64,000 bases of DNA from Cunninghamia lanceolata (GCA_027924645.1 BSBN01000252.1:372001-436000); one strand, 5' to 3'. Shown: positions 45,746-58,000, counted from the first letter of the stretch. The notes: a model not told the origin generated them from the sequence alone. Made by a program: numbers and translations.

Positions 45746-47296
45746 TGACTGTGCATAACATGCTATAATTGTACATGCTTACAACAAGTGCTTCATGCTA
45801 CAATGAAGCACAACATGATGAAATAAGAAGATGCATATTTACAACACTTAAGAATATGTAGTAGTGTTGCTCATGTCATCAATACATGTTATATCCCTTA
45901 CTTTCTCATGCAAATGGATAAACTGTGTTTTCATCTTCACATACATGGCTTACAACATGTGATAATAAACCACTACAAGTTGTATATGTGCTTAACAACT
46001 AGTATACATGTGATACAACACCCCAAAACATGCATTGACTTAGGTGAGTGGTTATTTTATTAGTGGTGTTGTTCATTTTGGACATAAAATAATAATGGTT
46101 GTTTTTATACAAATTATTCATGGAACTTGTACTTTGCAATCTTGTTCTTTATGCCTATTCCTTTTGTAATTTGAAACAAAAGATGGAATTCTTACCCACA
46201 TTATATGCACCTACAATAGTGACCAATGTACTTTAAGACATATGGAGAGAGACATAGGGAGAACATCGTTGATGAAAAATAGGTTCTTTACTTATGAATA
46301 AGATATCTTCTTGTTGCTGCTACAATCTTAGGACTGTCACACTTTTACATGCTTTTGACAGTGATAATGAGGGTTTTCGATGCTCAACAAGGCTACCCTC
46401 CACTCATGACACCATCATAGTATCCTCATAATGCTTTCCTTGATGATCTAATGACTAACTCAATAGGATAACTTCATGGATTCATTAGAAAAAGGCAAGC
46501 CCATGATGTAATACTAAAGACAAGAACCCTAGCAGCCATAGGTAATATCCCTACACACAAACATTAATCAAATATGCATGGAAGACCATGAAACCATAAT
46601 GTAAGTCTGAAAAGATGAAATTTAATCTATTTTGAAACTTCTACCATAGTTGCAATAGTCAAAACAAAATCAAATCCTTCCATTTTTTCCAAAAATCATC
46701 ATAAACCCTAGTTTGATAACCATTTCATGTGATTTTTGTAGCACATTCTTTAACGTGTGTTTTGCCATTATGTTTTGTCTACTTAAACGCTAGATACATG
46801 TGCTTACAAGATTATATTTTGTTGTTTTAGATGATGTTATCTATCCCATTATTACATTTTTCTTGTGCTAACATGATCACATCATTTATGTTTTTCTTGT
46901 GCTAACATGGATTGGAATGGGTTCATCATCTTCAAGACTATTTAAACCTTTGATTAATGCTCTACAACATAATGGATCAAGTGAGAACACCATATAAACT
47001 TAAGGAGAGTAGAGGAAACACCTAAAATGGAGATTACAACATAGCTTTTAGTTTAGTTTCATCTATTAGAAAGGTGTTAGGACTGAATTTTTGTAGTTGA
47101 CATCTCCTAGGGCCAAACGGATGGCGCCAACACATCCGGGTGGGAAGGTAGATGCTATGGGAGGTGTCTTTTTAGTGGTGAAGCCTCCTGGTCATTCTCG
47201 GCTACATTGGACAGAAACAGTCTCTTAAGAGCCCTAAGACAAAAAAGGTGTCAAACTTTAGACTGGTTGTTCTATCAAACTATGACACCTAGGAAC
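45746..47296. other. AT-rich DNA left of element D, no gene recognised
   Basis: No convincing reading frame. 46841-46915 holds a short duplication (TTTTTCTTGTGCTAACATG twice). 47070-47290 is GC-richer and could be a fragment of another repeat, but I cannot assign it. Confidence 0.45.
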
Positions 47297-49431
47297 TGTT
47301 CACCTATTTTCCTCTGTCAAGAGTCAAATAGTTCACCTTGAAAATCCCCTTGAAGTCCCTTGGAATATGGCTTTACAAGCCTTAAATATTTCAATTTCTA
47401 ATGTTCTGCCTTGCAAAAAATCCCTAAAATCTCATCTGGAGAATCCTTGCAAAAAACCCAAAAAACCTAGAAAATTTAACTCTTCAAAGTTTTGCCTTTG
47501 CAAAAATTCCTATCATTTTTGGTTGGGTTTTAGCATGGATGTCTGACATCTAGATATTTAGATATTATTTTAATATTTGGACCTTAGTCAATATCTGGAC
47601 CTTAGCCAATATCTAGATATTTTCTAAATATCCAAACCTTAGCTAAGATCTGGATCTTTTCTAAGGCCCTTCATGTTCATATTTCCTAGCATGGCAACCT
47701 TTTAAAACAACTTTTGTGCATGTGCGCATATGGCCACTTAAGTTCTCCATCGCTATTTTCCTTCCAATCACGTTTTGTCTTCTACTAATCCATGGCAAAT
47801 CACGATGTGGAATGGGCCTTCCAAGTGGACATGTGGCAGCTTCCTCGGTTCATTGTAGTGTTCCTTTGCATCGCATTTGTTCTTCTAATGCTTCATTCTG
47901 AAATACGATGTGTGATGGAGTGTTTCTTGGGATAGGTGTCTGCTCTCTATTGCGTCGTGCATGTTCTTTGCATTGCATTTAGCTGCTACCGGATATAACC
48001 CAATATGCGATGTGCGATGGTCATTGATCTATCCAAGGTAGCTTCATCCAATGGTCCAGATTTGAAGCTAGGCTCCGGACATCTCCCTATGTCCTGATCC
48101 TTAATGCGAATGTCCCGATGATGTCATCTGGTTCCTTTCCAAAGAAGCACCTTATGAAGATGACATCATCAAGATATGGACGTTAGTTTCGCGGGCATGG
48201 ACATAAAGAAACATCCAAATATTAAGCTAGTATCCAGATATCAAGCCAACATCCAGACATCGGGTATTCATGCGGATGACAACCTGAATAACCGCTGAGG
48301 TAAATTTAACGGGTGTATCCAGATATCCAGATATGGATACTCTTGTGTTCATTTGGGCTATATCATCCAAATATTTGTGAATGTGCAGACCTTGGATATA
48401 TTCATGGATATCCATATGCTCGTTGACAAAAACTTTGACTGTGGATACCTCTCACATTTCAAGGAATTTCCGCATGGTCCAAAAGGCGAAATTGCTTAGA
48501 ATTTCATCCTCTTTCATTTGGTGGGCTTTTTGAGGGATATCCACACTTTGAAATTATGATCAAGAATTCATGATCTGGATATGGATATGCACATCTAGAT
48601 ATCAGGATGGTTATCGACTGAAGATGGAATGTGCAAACTCAACTGACAATACATATGAGAGGCCGACTTAAAGTGTTGTAAAAGCTTTCAAAAAGTAGAT
48701 ATTTTACATTGATTGTTGCAAGTTGGTGATTCAACAATTTGTATTAATTGCACAAATATCTTCCAACTGCTTGATGGATTCAGATATTTTCTACATTGAA
48801 TTCTTGTAGATAGATGCCTCTTCTAGCGAGGAAATATCTCTGATAGGCCCATGGGTGCATTCATTACAGTAGGTAATGGCGCTCCATTGTAAATGTTATA
48901 TAAAGCATGAAATGTAATGTATTCTGGTTGGCATTTGGTCTAAAAAAACATATCTCTTACAATTGTAACCATGCCTCTTTGAGAATAGACATCAGATTTT
49001 CACCTTCTCATGAATTGTTCTTTGCTTTGTGTATTCTTCTATCTAATCTCCATTTGTCAATGCATCTTTCCTCTTGGATTTCATTTAGTTTCTCTTACCT
49101 CTGCAAGAAGTTCATGATTTGTGTATGTTGGTATGTTGAATATTGTTATTATGTCCATACACAGTTGTTTTGAGGGCCTTCCCATATTCAAACCTGGTGT
49201 ATCACCTCCTTTTAATTTTGATTTTACTCCCTCTTCCTCTTTTCATAAACAAGTGGATAGATTAGGTTTAGTCTTAGGATCGCTGAATCTCTCATTCAGC
49301 AAAGCAACCAGCCTCTCTCTAGAGATTTGGCCTCCCTGTAGGGTTCCACACCTGGAGGTCATCTCAATGTTTCACTAGATTGTTGGATCTCTAAAAGCCT
49401 TCAACACTGGGTGCAAATCTATGTGACAACA
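47297..49431 (+). repeat. Element D 5' LTR
   Basis: 2135 bp, TGTTCACCTATTTTCC to TATGTGACAACA. The U3 half holds many copies of ATCCAGATATC, ATATCTGGA and related words (47550-48620), apparently clustered protein-binding or hairpin motifs. A dispersed GTGCGCATATGGCCACTTAAG lies at 47722. Open frames inside (47716-47901, 48907-49378) have no domain. Confidence 0.9.
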
Positions 49432-49438
49432 ATTTTTG

Positions 49439-49751
49439 TGTTAGGAACCCGTGTTTAACCCTTCTCTTTACTTTGTTAGTATATTACTTTTGGACGCATA
49501 TGCTTTGTAAGTCATCCCGTGAGTATATTGTATTATCCCACATTCATGGGAAGTAATAGTTGTTTAGATTAGACTTAGTATATAAGTACGTGTTGAGGCC
49601 AATTAAGGCATCCACGAATTTATTGTATTGAGCTTGCTCAAAGAAGGTCGCCCCCTCGAAGTGGCTTGCGATCAATAAATTCCTTCTATGTTTCTGCTAT
49701 TTATGTTATTTCATGCATTTTTCATTATATTATTGCAGGAGGTTCCTCTCA
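49439..49751 (+). repeat. Element E 5' LTR
   Basis: Begins TGTTAGGAACCC and ends GGTTCCTCTCA, with a TATATAAG promoter box at 49579-49586. GAGGTTCCTCTCA at the end partly mirrors the GGAACC at the start. Comparison by eye with the 3' copy shows about 22 differences, most of them transitions. Confidence 0.92.
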
Positions 49752-49753
49752 TC

Positions 49754-49765
49754 TGGTATTAGAGC
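49754..49765 (+). promoter_or_regulatory. Primer-binding site of element E (initiator Met type)
   Basis: TGGTATTAGAGC differs from the common TGGTATCAGAGC by one C-to-T change and lies two bases after the LTR. Confidence 0.8.
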
Positions 49766-50731
49766 GCTTTCTTGGGCTCGCTGGGTGGAATTTCTGTTGA
49801 ATTATTTTTTCCGCAGTGGCCTCCAGGCGCTATGATTATTGTAGTTCTTTATTTTTCACATCTGTATTGTTTATTTCAATTGCAGGTTTGGATCAAGGAA
49901 TATCCCTATCCACTTAACTGTGGGAAGTGCCTGGGCATATAGCCCTAAAACTCATTGTGAGGAGTACCACAAGAACCCCGAAGTAGTTGGCCCATTGAGA
50001 GGACCTGCCAGCAAAAAGGGCAACGGCCCCTACCTGATTGACTAGTTCCCATCCATGAGGTAAACTAAGAGTTGTTATTTGTGGCAAAGTGGTTATCAAT
50101 TTTACCTGAGTCATGGAGTGAGGGGTACTGCCCCAATACGCAAGCTGTTAGACAACATTGGTGGTCGAGTGACTCCCCTAGACCTTTAGGAAGCTAAACA
50201 TACTTGGGGCCCATATCTATTGACAGTTGACAAATCATAGATTGAATCCATTCAAAGCAGTTGGTAGATCATTTCCAGAAATAAACAAAAAAATCCATTT
50301 TTTCGCCATATCTTCCTTGTTTTAGCTCCGTTTCCTCTCAAAATTCACTAGAACCCCTAAAATTTTATTCTGCATATTTCCTTCCTTGAGGACCCTATCC
50401 CAAATTTCACTTATCGAAGCCAGAAATCCCACATTTGTCTATTTTTAGGGTTTGCCATAACTTCTTCAATTCTCACCCAATAGCCTTCAAATTTTACCAC
50501 AGCGTTCATTTCATATTTATGCTCCTTTGTCCCTCTTGGACAAATTTTCCCATTCTTTCACCTCACTTCTAAAATCCCCATTTTCTACTTCCCTTTCCCT
50601 CAGAAAGTGGCCAAAACCTAGTCAAACCCCAATTACCCATCAGAGTTTTTCCCAAATCCAAATTTTCCTTTACTAAAAAAGTTTCTATTTTTGTTTTTCT
50701 ACCCATTCCCAAAAAAAAAAAACTCCTAGTT
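49766..50731 (+). other. Element E leader
   Basis: About 970 bp before the gag ATG, no protein signal. A 12-base A run lies at 50711-50722, just upstream of the start. Minus-strand frames at 49914-50114 and 50569-50829 are unsupported. Confidence 0.55.
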
Positions 50732-51700
50732 ATGGTTGTCACCCACACAGGAGCAAAAAACATGCAGGATGAACTTGCAGCCCTCAAGACCAAACTCCAA
50801 GATCTGGATGAAAAAATTCTCAGCCTCATTCTTCAGCATTCAACCATGAACAATACACGGCAGCCATAGTCTTCTACAAACATTAGGTTCTCTTCTTCCA
50901 GCAATTTTCGTGGGCCAAAGGTTGATTTTCCTTGCTTGAATGGTGATGATCCGAGTGGCTAGATATATCAGGATGAACAATATTTCAATCTACATAATAC
51001 TTTTGATGTCAACAAAGTCCCACTTGTATCCTTTCATTTGGAACATGAAGCCCTTCAATGGTTCCATTGGTACATCAAGGCTCATGAAGAGCCAAAATGG
51101 ATAGATTTTTGCAAACTCATTTTCCAATGATTTGGCCCTAGTGCTTTTGATGACTTCATAGGAGCACTCACTAAACTTCACCAAACATGCACTGTGAGAG
51201 AATATCAGACAGAATTTAGAAAACTAGCCAATCACACAGAGGGATTGTTTGATGAATTCTTCAGGAATTGTTTTTTCAGCAGTCTGAAGGATGCAATTTG
51301 ATCTGAGGTTAAAATGTTTCGTCCCAGCACAATGATGGAAGCCCTAGGGTTGGCTAAGTTGGTGGAGGACAAGATCACAGCTCAATAGTGATCCAAATCC
51401 AATTTTGTTCCATTCAGAAATACGATTTCCCAAAGACCTCAAATAACACCAACTCCTAGAACAGCTCCTATCAAGCATTTGACTGAAGTAGAGATGCAGA
51501 CACGTAGGGAAAAAGGGCTTTGTTATAATTGCGATGAGAAATTCACTCGGGGACATTGATGTGTTGAGAAAAAGCTCCATCTCTTGGATGTGGATTCTCC
51601 ACTTGAAACTAAAGTTTATGCAGATGCTCAGGATACAGTAAATGATCAGGTTGAAACTCAATAGCCGCTTGTTGACCCCGCTTCTTAGGAAGACCACCCA
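50732..51700 (+). pseudogene. Element E gag pseudogene
   Basis: ATG 50732 opens MVVTHTGAKNMQDELAALKT, a short coiled coil (K-T-K-L-Q-D-L-D-E-K-I-L-S-L-I-L-Q). The capsid block follows: R-G-P-K-V-D-F-P-C-L-N-G-D-D-P-S-G, E-A-L-Q-W-F-H-W-Y, F-D-D-F-I-G-A-L-T-K-L. A CCHC knuckle reads C-Y-N-C-D-E-K-F-T-R-G-H-stop-C, in which only the residue before the last Cys has become TGA. At least seven stops occur, all explicable as CAA/CAG/CGA/TGG changes (for example TAG at 50867-50869). The frame is kept throughout. Confidence 0.85.
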
Positions 51701-52140
51701 GAGATCTCTCTCCATGCTTTAGCAGGAGTCACCACCCTACAAACCATGCGGGTCAAGGGTTACTTCAAGAAGCTCCCTCTTACAATACTCATTGATTCTG
51801 GTAGCACTCATAACTTCATTGACCCTCAGATCGCCAAATAGGCTGATTGTTTTGTCCATCCTTGCTCCAACTTTGAAGTCATGATTGCCAATAGGGGCAC
51901 ATTACCTTGCAAAGGGAAGTGTCATAATGTGTGTATCTCAATTGGAGATTATAACTTGTGCTCTGACATGTTTGCCTTTCCCTTAGGCGAATGTGATGTG
52001 GTTTTGGGCGCGCAATGGTTACGAACACTTGGACCCATCTTATGGGATTTTGTTGAACTTTAGATGTAGTTTTCAGACAATGGGCAAAAACACACATTGA
52101 AGGGCTTACAACTGGGGTCTCTCAGCATCATAAGTTAATA
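51701..52140 (+). pseudogene. Element E aspartic protease pseudogene
   Basis: Same frame as gag. SLHALAGVTTLQTMRVKG leads to T-I-L-I-D-S-G-S-T-H-N-F-I-D, with the catalytic Asp intact. A TAG at about 51839, then F-E-V-M-I-A-N-R-G-T-L-P-C-K-G and C-D-V-V-L-G-A-Q-W-L-R-T-L-G-P, the usual C-terminal signature, follow. Further stops occur at 52061 and 52067. Confidence 0.85.
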
Positions 52141-53600
52141 TTGCATGGAAAAACTTCTTAAGAAGAATTCACATGGTGTCATCACTCAACTCCATTCCAT
52201 TCAGATGCAACCATCAGTAGTCTCCACTACTCCTTCTGATCTACAACAAATTTTGGATAGGTATGCATGTGTTTTTACCAAACTAGTGGGATTGCCACCT
52301 TCACAACTAGAGGACCACCGTATTTAGCTCCTTCCTGGAAGCGTTCCTCCCAACAATAGGTCCTACCGCTACCCATTTCACCAAAAGACAGAGATTGAGA
52401 TGCTCATTTAAGACTTACTGAAGCAAGGTATTATTCACCCTAGTACCAGTTCCTTTTCTTCACCAGTTCTTCTTGTCTGGAAAAAAGATAGGTCATGACA
52501 CCTCTGCATTGACTTCCGAGCACTTAATCACATCACAATCAATGATAAGTTTCTGATTCCTATTGTTGATGAGCTTCTTGATGAGCTTCATGGCGCTCAT
52601 TTTTTCTCCAAGTTGGATCTTTGTTCTAGGTATCACCAAATTCGGGTTCATGAGGATGATATCCCTAAAACAGCTTTTCGCACACATGATGGCCACTATG
52701 AGTTTTTGATCATGCCCTTTGGCCTCACTAATGCTCCTTTAACATTCCAGGCATTGATGAATAAAATATTCTGGCCCTACCTGCGGAAATTCACTCCAGT
52801 CTTCTTCAATGATATCCTCATCTATAGTAAAACATGGGTTGAGCATCTCCAACATTTAGATCTCATACTGCATCTTCTCTCTAATCATCATCTCTATGCA
52901 AAACAATCTAAATGTGTTTTTAGTTAAGAGGAAGTGGAGTATCTCGGGCATATTATTTCAGCCCAAGGGGTTCGAGTGGATCCTGCAAAAATAGATGCCA
53001 TGAAAAATTGGTCGCATCCTCAGATGCTCAAGAGCCTCCATGGTTTTTTGGGGCTGACTGACTACTATCACAAGTTTGTCAAGGATTACGTGAAGATTGC
53101 AGCTTCATTAACAGCTATGTTAAAAAAGGATGCTTTTACCTGGACACATGCTTCTCAGTGTGCATTTGAAAAATTGAAACAAGCTATGTGTACTACACCT
53201 GTTCTAGCTATGCTAGATTTTTCCAAGACCTTCACTATTGAGAGTGATGCTTGCGACAATAGACTTGGTGTTGTTCTCCTTCAAGATAAACATTCCATTG
53301 CGTTCACCAGCAAAGCCCTTTCTGGCAAGAATTTAGTACTCTCTACATATGAGAAGGAAATGATGGCTATTTTGCATGCAGTACAGAAGTGGCGGCCATA
53401 CCTACTAGGGAATCATTTTTGCATTTAGACTGATCACTAGAGTCTAAAATATTTCCTGGAACAATGGGTCTCCTCCCCAGCACAACAAAAATGGGTCAAC
53501 AAACTCATGGGTTATGACTATGAGATCACTTACAAGAAGGGTAAGGACAATATTGTGGTGGATGCTCTTTCTCACACATTTGATGACCAAGCTTCTCTTT
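52141..53600 (+). pseudogene. Element E reverse transcriptase-RNase H pseudogene
   Basis: RT reads [45 protein letters not shown] and M-P-F-G-L-T-N-A-P. The active site is F-F-N-D-I-L-I-Y-S: the first Asp of the Y/F-x-D-D motif is Asn (AAT 52808-52810). The thumb and RNase H follow in frame: E-Y-L-G-H-I-I-S-A-Q-G-V, F-L-G-L-T-D-Y-Y, T-I-E-S-D-A-C-D-N-R-L-G-V-V-L-L-Q (catalytic Asp kept), L-S-T-Y-E-K-E-M-M-A-I and K-K-G-K-D-N-I-V-V-D-A-L-S. About six in-frame stops are present. Confidence 0.9.
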
Positions 53601-55048
53601 CAGCTATTTCTATGCTTATTCCAAATTGGTTGGAATCTGTCTAGCAGGGCTATGCCAATGACACTTCATTATCTCAAATCATTCAACAGTTGGCCAATAA
53701 GCCTTCAGTTGTATCGTATTACTCTTGGGATGGTGCTTCTCTGTGATACAAGGGTTGTCTGGTGCTTCCCCAGAGCACAGCTCTTTAGCATGTTGTCTTC
53801 TATGAACTCCATTTTTCTCCATCAGTAGGGCACTCTGGGTTCCTCAAAACTTATGAGCGGGCATGGTGTAACTTCTTTTGGAAGGGAATGAAAAGGGAAA
53901 TTCAATAGATGGTGGCTGAATGTGATACCTGCTAATGCAACAAGGGTGAAATGACACTCCTTCATAGATTGCTTGAATCCTTGCCCATCCCTACATGGAT
54001 TTGGATAGATATTTCTATGGATTTCATTGAGGGGCTCCCTAAATCTGGAGGGAATACAATGATCTTGGTTATGGTTGATTGCCTCTCCAAATATAGTCAT
54101 TTTTGTGCTCTCAGCCATCCCTATACTACCTCCTCAGTCGCACAAATTTTCATGGACCATATCTTCCGTCTTCATGGCATCCCTTCTTCCATTGTCTTAG
54201 ATCATGATGCAACTTTCACCAGTCATTTTTGGATAGAATTATTTCAAAACAGTGGCACCAAACTAAATATGAGTTCCGGGTATCACCCACAAACAGATGG
54301 TCAGACTGAAATTATCAACAAATGTCTGGAAACTTATCTTCGTTGCTTCACCTCAGAACAACAGCATCAGTGGGCAAAGTGGCTTCCTCTCGCTGAATGG
54401 TGGTACAATACCTCCTACCACACTGCATCTAAAATGACTCCATATGAAGCAATCTATGGTCAGGCACCACCAGTGCTCCTTCCATACACCCCCAGCAATT
54501 CACTAGTTCAAGCAGTCAACATGGTTCTCCAAACCTGATATCAAATTCTTCGCATCTTGCAGGACAATCTTCACATGGCAAGAAATCGAATGAAACAACA
54601 AGATGATCAACACCGTTCTGAGCACACTTTTCAAGTAGGTGATATGGTTTTCCTTCATCTACATCCATACAAGCAATCATCCCTAAAACTCAAAGGGTGT
54701 CATAAGTTGGCTTCAAAGTTCTATTGGTCGTATAAGGTTCTTTAGAATATTGGGTCAGTTGCTTATAAATTGGAGCTTCCTCCTTCTTGCGTTCATCTAG
54801 TATTTCATGTCTCTTGTCTAAAGAAAGTTCTTGGCACCAACATTAGAGCACAAACTATTTTACCAGAACTGGATAACGAAGGATCCATCATTTTGGAGCT
54901 AGAGGCAATCCTTGACAGGCGCACTCGTCAGCTTTGCTCCCGATCCATCACAGAGGTATTAATTTAGTGGCAAGGAATGCAACCAGAGGATGCTACATGG
55001 GAACCACTCCTTCAGATTCAACAACAATTTCCACATTTTAAGCTTTGA
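53601..55048 (+). pseudogene. Element E integrase with chromodomain, pseudogene
   Basis: The H2C2 finger is complete: H-F-S-P-S-V-G-H-S-G-F-L-K-T and C-D-T-C. The core, open from 53951 to 54538, keeps all three catalytic acids: S-M-D-F-I-E-G, V-L-D-H-D-A-T-F and D-G-Q-T-E-I. The C-terminus has F-Q-V-G-D-M-V-F-L, L-A-S-K-F-Y-W (a decayed GPY/F), V-F-H-V-S-C-L-K-K. The chromodomain runs from about 54890 to 55030 and contains ILDRRTRQL and E-D-A-T-W-E-P. Stops at about 53642, 53729, 53909 and 54536 inactivate it. Confidence 0.9.
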
Positions 55049-55063
55049 GGACAAATCTTTTCT

Positions 55064-55076
55064 AAGAGGGAAGGGA
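55064..55076 (+). promoter_or_regulatory. Polypurine tract of element E
   Basis: AGAGGGAAGGGA immediately before the TGTTAGGAACCC of the 3' LTR. Confidence 0.85.
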
Positions 55077-55389
55077 TGTTAGGAACCCATGTTTAACCTT
55101 TCTCTTTACTTTGTTAGTATATTACTTTTAGACACATATGCTTTGTAAGTCATCCCATGAGTATATTGTATTATCCCACATTCATGGGAAGTAATAGTTG
55201 TTTAGATTAGACTTAGTATATAAGTACGTTTTGAGGCCAATGAAGGCATCCATGAATTTATTGTATTGATCTTGTTCAAAGGAGGTTGCCCCCTCGAAGT
55301 GGCCTGCGATGAATAAATTCCTTCCGTGTTTCTGTTATTTCTATTATTTCGTGCATTTTTCATTATATTGTTGTAGGAGGTTCCTCTCA
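55077..55389 (+). repeat. Element E 3' LTR
   Basis: 313 bp, the same length as the 5' copy, with its TATATAAG at 55217-55224. The target duplication TTTTG follows at 55390-55394. Confidence 0.92.
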
Positions 55390-55392
55390 TTT

Positions 55393-55410
55393 TGGCATGC
55401 CCCATGGGAC
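55393..55410 (+). promoter_or_regulatory. Primer-binding site of element D, displaced by element E
   Basis: TGGCATGCCCCATGGGAC begins within the right target-duplication copy. In the empty site it would lie six bases after the element D 5' LTR (ACAACA-ATTTT-TGG). TGG corresponds to the CCA tail of the priming tRNA; I cannot name the tRNA with confidence, partly because CA positions may be decayed CG. Confidence 0.6.
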
Positions 55411-55579
55411 TAAAATCATAAGCAATCAAACAATCAAGTTGAGAATATGGTATTCATCTTAGTATTCTCCTTCTTGGAAGACATTTTCATGCACCTGGCA
55501 ACTCTACAAGCTTCTGGTTCTGATCAACACCATCTTTTATCCCTGTACAAACAGGGCATCTTCAAGAGGTAACTTTTAA

Positions 55580-57240
55580 TTTACTCAATTATCTGTTGCT
55601 TCTTCAAGGAGAAGGTCTAGGTTATGTAGGTCTCTTGTGAGAAGGAACAACAACCTTACCTTACCTCGTTCAGGGGCTCAATCCACACCCCCTCCTGTTA
55701 GGTTTCAATATAATAGAAGAAGCTTGCATATCCCTAGACTAAATTTGAATATCCCTAGGATGGCAAGGAATTTGCCTTTTATGACCTTCAATGGAGGAAG
55801 TTTATTAGATTTAACTGCCTACAATGACATACCAATTTTAGCCCTAAAAATTGTTTCACCCTTCACAGGTGATAGTTCTATAACCCCTACTAAGCACATC
55901 AAAGACATATCCAACGTATGCTCGGTCCATCATATACAACATGAAGATGTTGCAGTCCATCTCATGGTTTTATCTTTCAAAGGGAGAGCTCTTCAGTGGT
56001 TTAGGAGATTGACCCCTGCTTCAATACATACCTGGGATGAGCTCGGACAGGCTTTGGAGAGAGGGCAAACACCATTTCATTGCTTGAGTAGTTGAGAACT
56101 ATCAAGAGGGCTTCAAGTGAGATGTTGGTAGATTTCAACTTCAGATTCCAGAGGGCATGGGAGAGAATTCTAGTTACCTCATGCCTCCTCATGAGGTGAT
56201 TTCTTGTATTTTTTAAGAGCTTTGAATTCTGACATTGTAGTAATGATGCAATCAATGGGTGTTGAAACCCTACCCACTGGCTATGAGACAGCTCTGAAAG
56301 CTAAAAATTGCCTAATATAGGCTGGGAAAATTGCTCTCAGACCCCCAGTTCCACTTTTTCCAGAGCTACCTTCATCATCCTAGTAGCCCATTATTGCTCC
56401 CATTCCAGAGCCTAAAGCTTCAACATCCTCTCTTTCTCAAGAAGAGAGTGACCTTAAGACCCTAATGCCTAATTTGACCAACAAGGTGAATAGTATATCT
56501 ATTCAAACTACCCCCAAACCCCATCAAAATTATAATCAGGGGTAGTCATCCAATTAGAATTGGAACCAAGGGTATAATCCCAATAGAAATCAGAACTGGA
56601 ATCAGGGTTACCAACAAAATAGATACCAAAATCCTAACCCTGCACAACCTTTACAAACAGTTCGACCTATCCATCATATACATATTGTAAATCCAATTAG
56701 GGCTTTAGTCCCTACACAAAATAATCTAGCCCAAGAGGCAAATTGGTGCTACCCTTGCAACCAACCTCATAATTAGTCCACTTGTGCTTTTGGAGCACAA
56801 GAATGGGCTTTAATGGTGCAAAACTTTCATACTCAGTAGACATCATTATCAGAGGCAATAAATAACAATCTTGAAGTGTCAAATGAGGCTACCTCTAATG
56901 CCAATATGATGTTGTGGACTCAAGAGGATTTTTGTGTTGTTAATCACTCTATGGACAGTGTTGTTGTGCCCATTGCAGACAACACTAGGTCAAAGAAGAG
57001 GCGGTTAGAGGCCAACCCTATGCCTACTATGTTGCAAAAAGAGCCTATTCCAAAGGCAAGAGTGGCTAGTACCATAGTTCCAATTCAGGGCAGCAAAGCT
57101 ACTGCTACAAAATAAATTCCATCAGGCTTAAAAGTGCCTAAGCAAGCTGCAGAACAATTAAAGAAGGGAACATGGATTCCCTCAATGCACAAGGAAGCCA
57201 CTGTTCCAGTAAATATTATGGAATAGATGAAGAAAACAAA
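55580..57240 (+). pseudogene. Element D gag pseudogene
   Basis: The start codon is not identifiable; readable sequence begins about 55583 with an Arg/Ser-rich stretch. Open block 55637-56095 has R-N-L-P-F-M-T-F-N-G-G, HIKDISNVCSVHHIQHEDV, S-F-K-G-R-A-L-Q-W-F-R-R-L and W-D-E-L-G-Q-A. After frame changes come ASSEMLVDFNFRFQRAWER, an Asn/Gln/Tyr-rich tract (N-W-N-Q-G-Y-N-P-N-R-N-Q-N) and a knuckle C-Y-P-C-N-Q-P-H-N-stop-S-T-C at about 56752-56790, where the stop replaces one non-coordinating residue. The 56876-57115 block is a basic spacer (K-K-R-R-L-E). Confidence 0.75.
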
Positions 57241-58000
57241 TATCAATGTCTCTATGTGGGAAGTAATGTCCATCCCTTCCCAGAGGGATCTTTTGCAAGA
57301 AGCCTTAAGGCACTTCCCATCAGCTGAGTTAGCTACAACAGATCCATCAACAAAGCCGAGAAAGAAGACCCCTGTCAGTATTGTGCAACCAAGTGAAGGA
57401 CAAGTAAGTGCAGTCAAGAAACCATCTCCTTTCTACTTGTCTTTGATTATTAGCAAGTTTTTAGTGCACAACTGCATGATTGACTTTGGGGCTAGTGTTT
57501 TAGTAATGCAAAAGAAGATAGCGGATGCATTAGGCATCAAGTATACCCCTGTTTCATTAGGAGTATTACAATTAGATGGCACCTTTGTAAAAACCATAGG
57601 AGTGATCAAAGGACTAGACTTGACTCTACATGCATGTCCAAACCTGACTAACAAAAAAGACATTTTGGTCATTGATCTTCCTCCTTTCTTTGCCATCTGC
57701 TTGTTACGGGACTTCACAGTAAAGGTAGGTAGCTACCTTTCTTATGATTGGTCTCATATGTTACTGAGGACCAAGTATGGTACATGGTTCACCATCAAGG
57801 CTAAACCAATTTTTAATTATCATGTGGAGAATTATGACCACAGCCTGGTGAATCCACATGTTATGTTTCAAGGTGAGGAAGTGCATGAACTAGAGTCTTT
57901 TGAGGCAGAACCTTCATCTCTTCCTATCCCTGACTCATTTCTTGACAAGTGGGCAAGGGATCATGAAAATTTGGATCCTTATGACACCACTGAGACAACT
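57227..58000 (+). pseudogene. Element D aspartic protease
   Basis: Part of a 340-codon open block (57227-58249). A helical lead-in (SQRDLLQEALRHFPSAEL) and basic linker precede N-C-M-I-D-F-G-A-S-V-L-V-M at about 57468-57506, with D-F-G-A in the place of D-x-G-A/S. IADALGIKYTPVSLGVLQLD and G-V-I-K-G-L-D-L-T-L-H follow. The usual G-R-P-W flap signature is replaced by a decayed C-L-L-R-D-F. This is one of the least damaged domains in the window. Confidence 0.7.

Larger units (their letters stand above)
49439..55389 (+). mobile_element. Element E: compact chromovirus, complete with both LTRs
   Basis: LTRs of 313 bp (49439-49751 and 55077-55389) and a TTTTG target duplication (49434-49438 and 55390-55394) bound 5951 bp. 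Gag and pol lie in one reading frame from ATG 50732 to TGA 55048, interrupted only by substitutions to stop codons; I see no frameshift. Short LTRs, a single ORF and a C-terminal chromodomain suggest the Reina-like group (inference). It is inserted at the primer-binding site of element D, so it is younger than D. Confidence 0.92.

Noticed and set aside
53514..53828. 104-codon open frame in element E
   Set aside because: Out of frame with RNase H-integrase, which reads continuously in the other frame.
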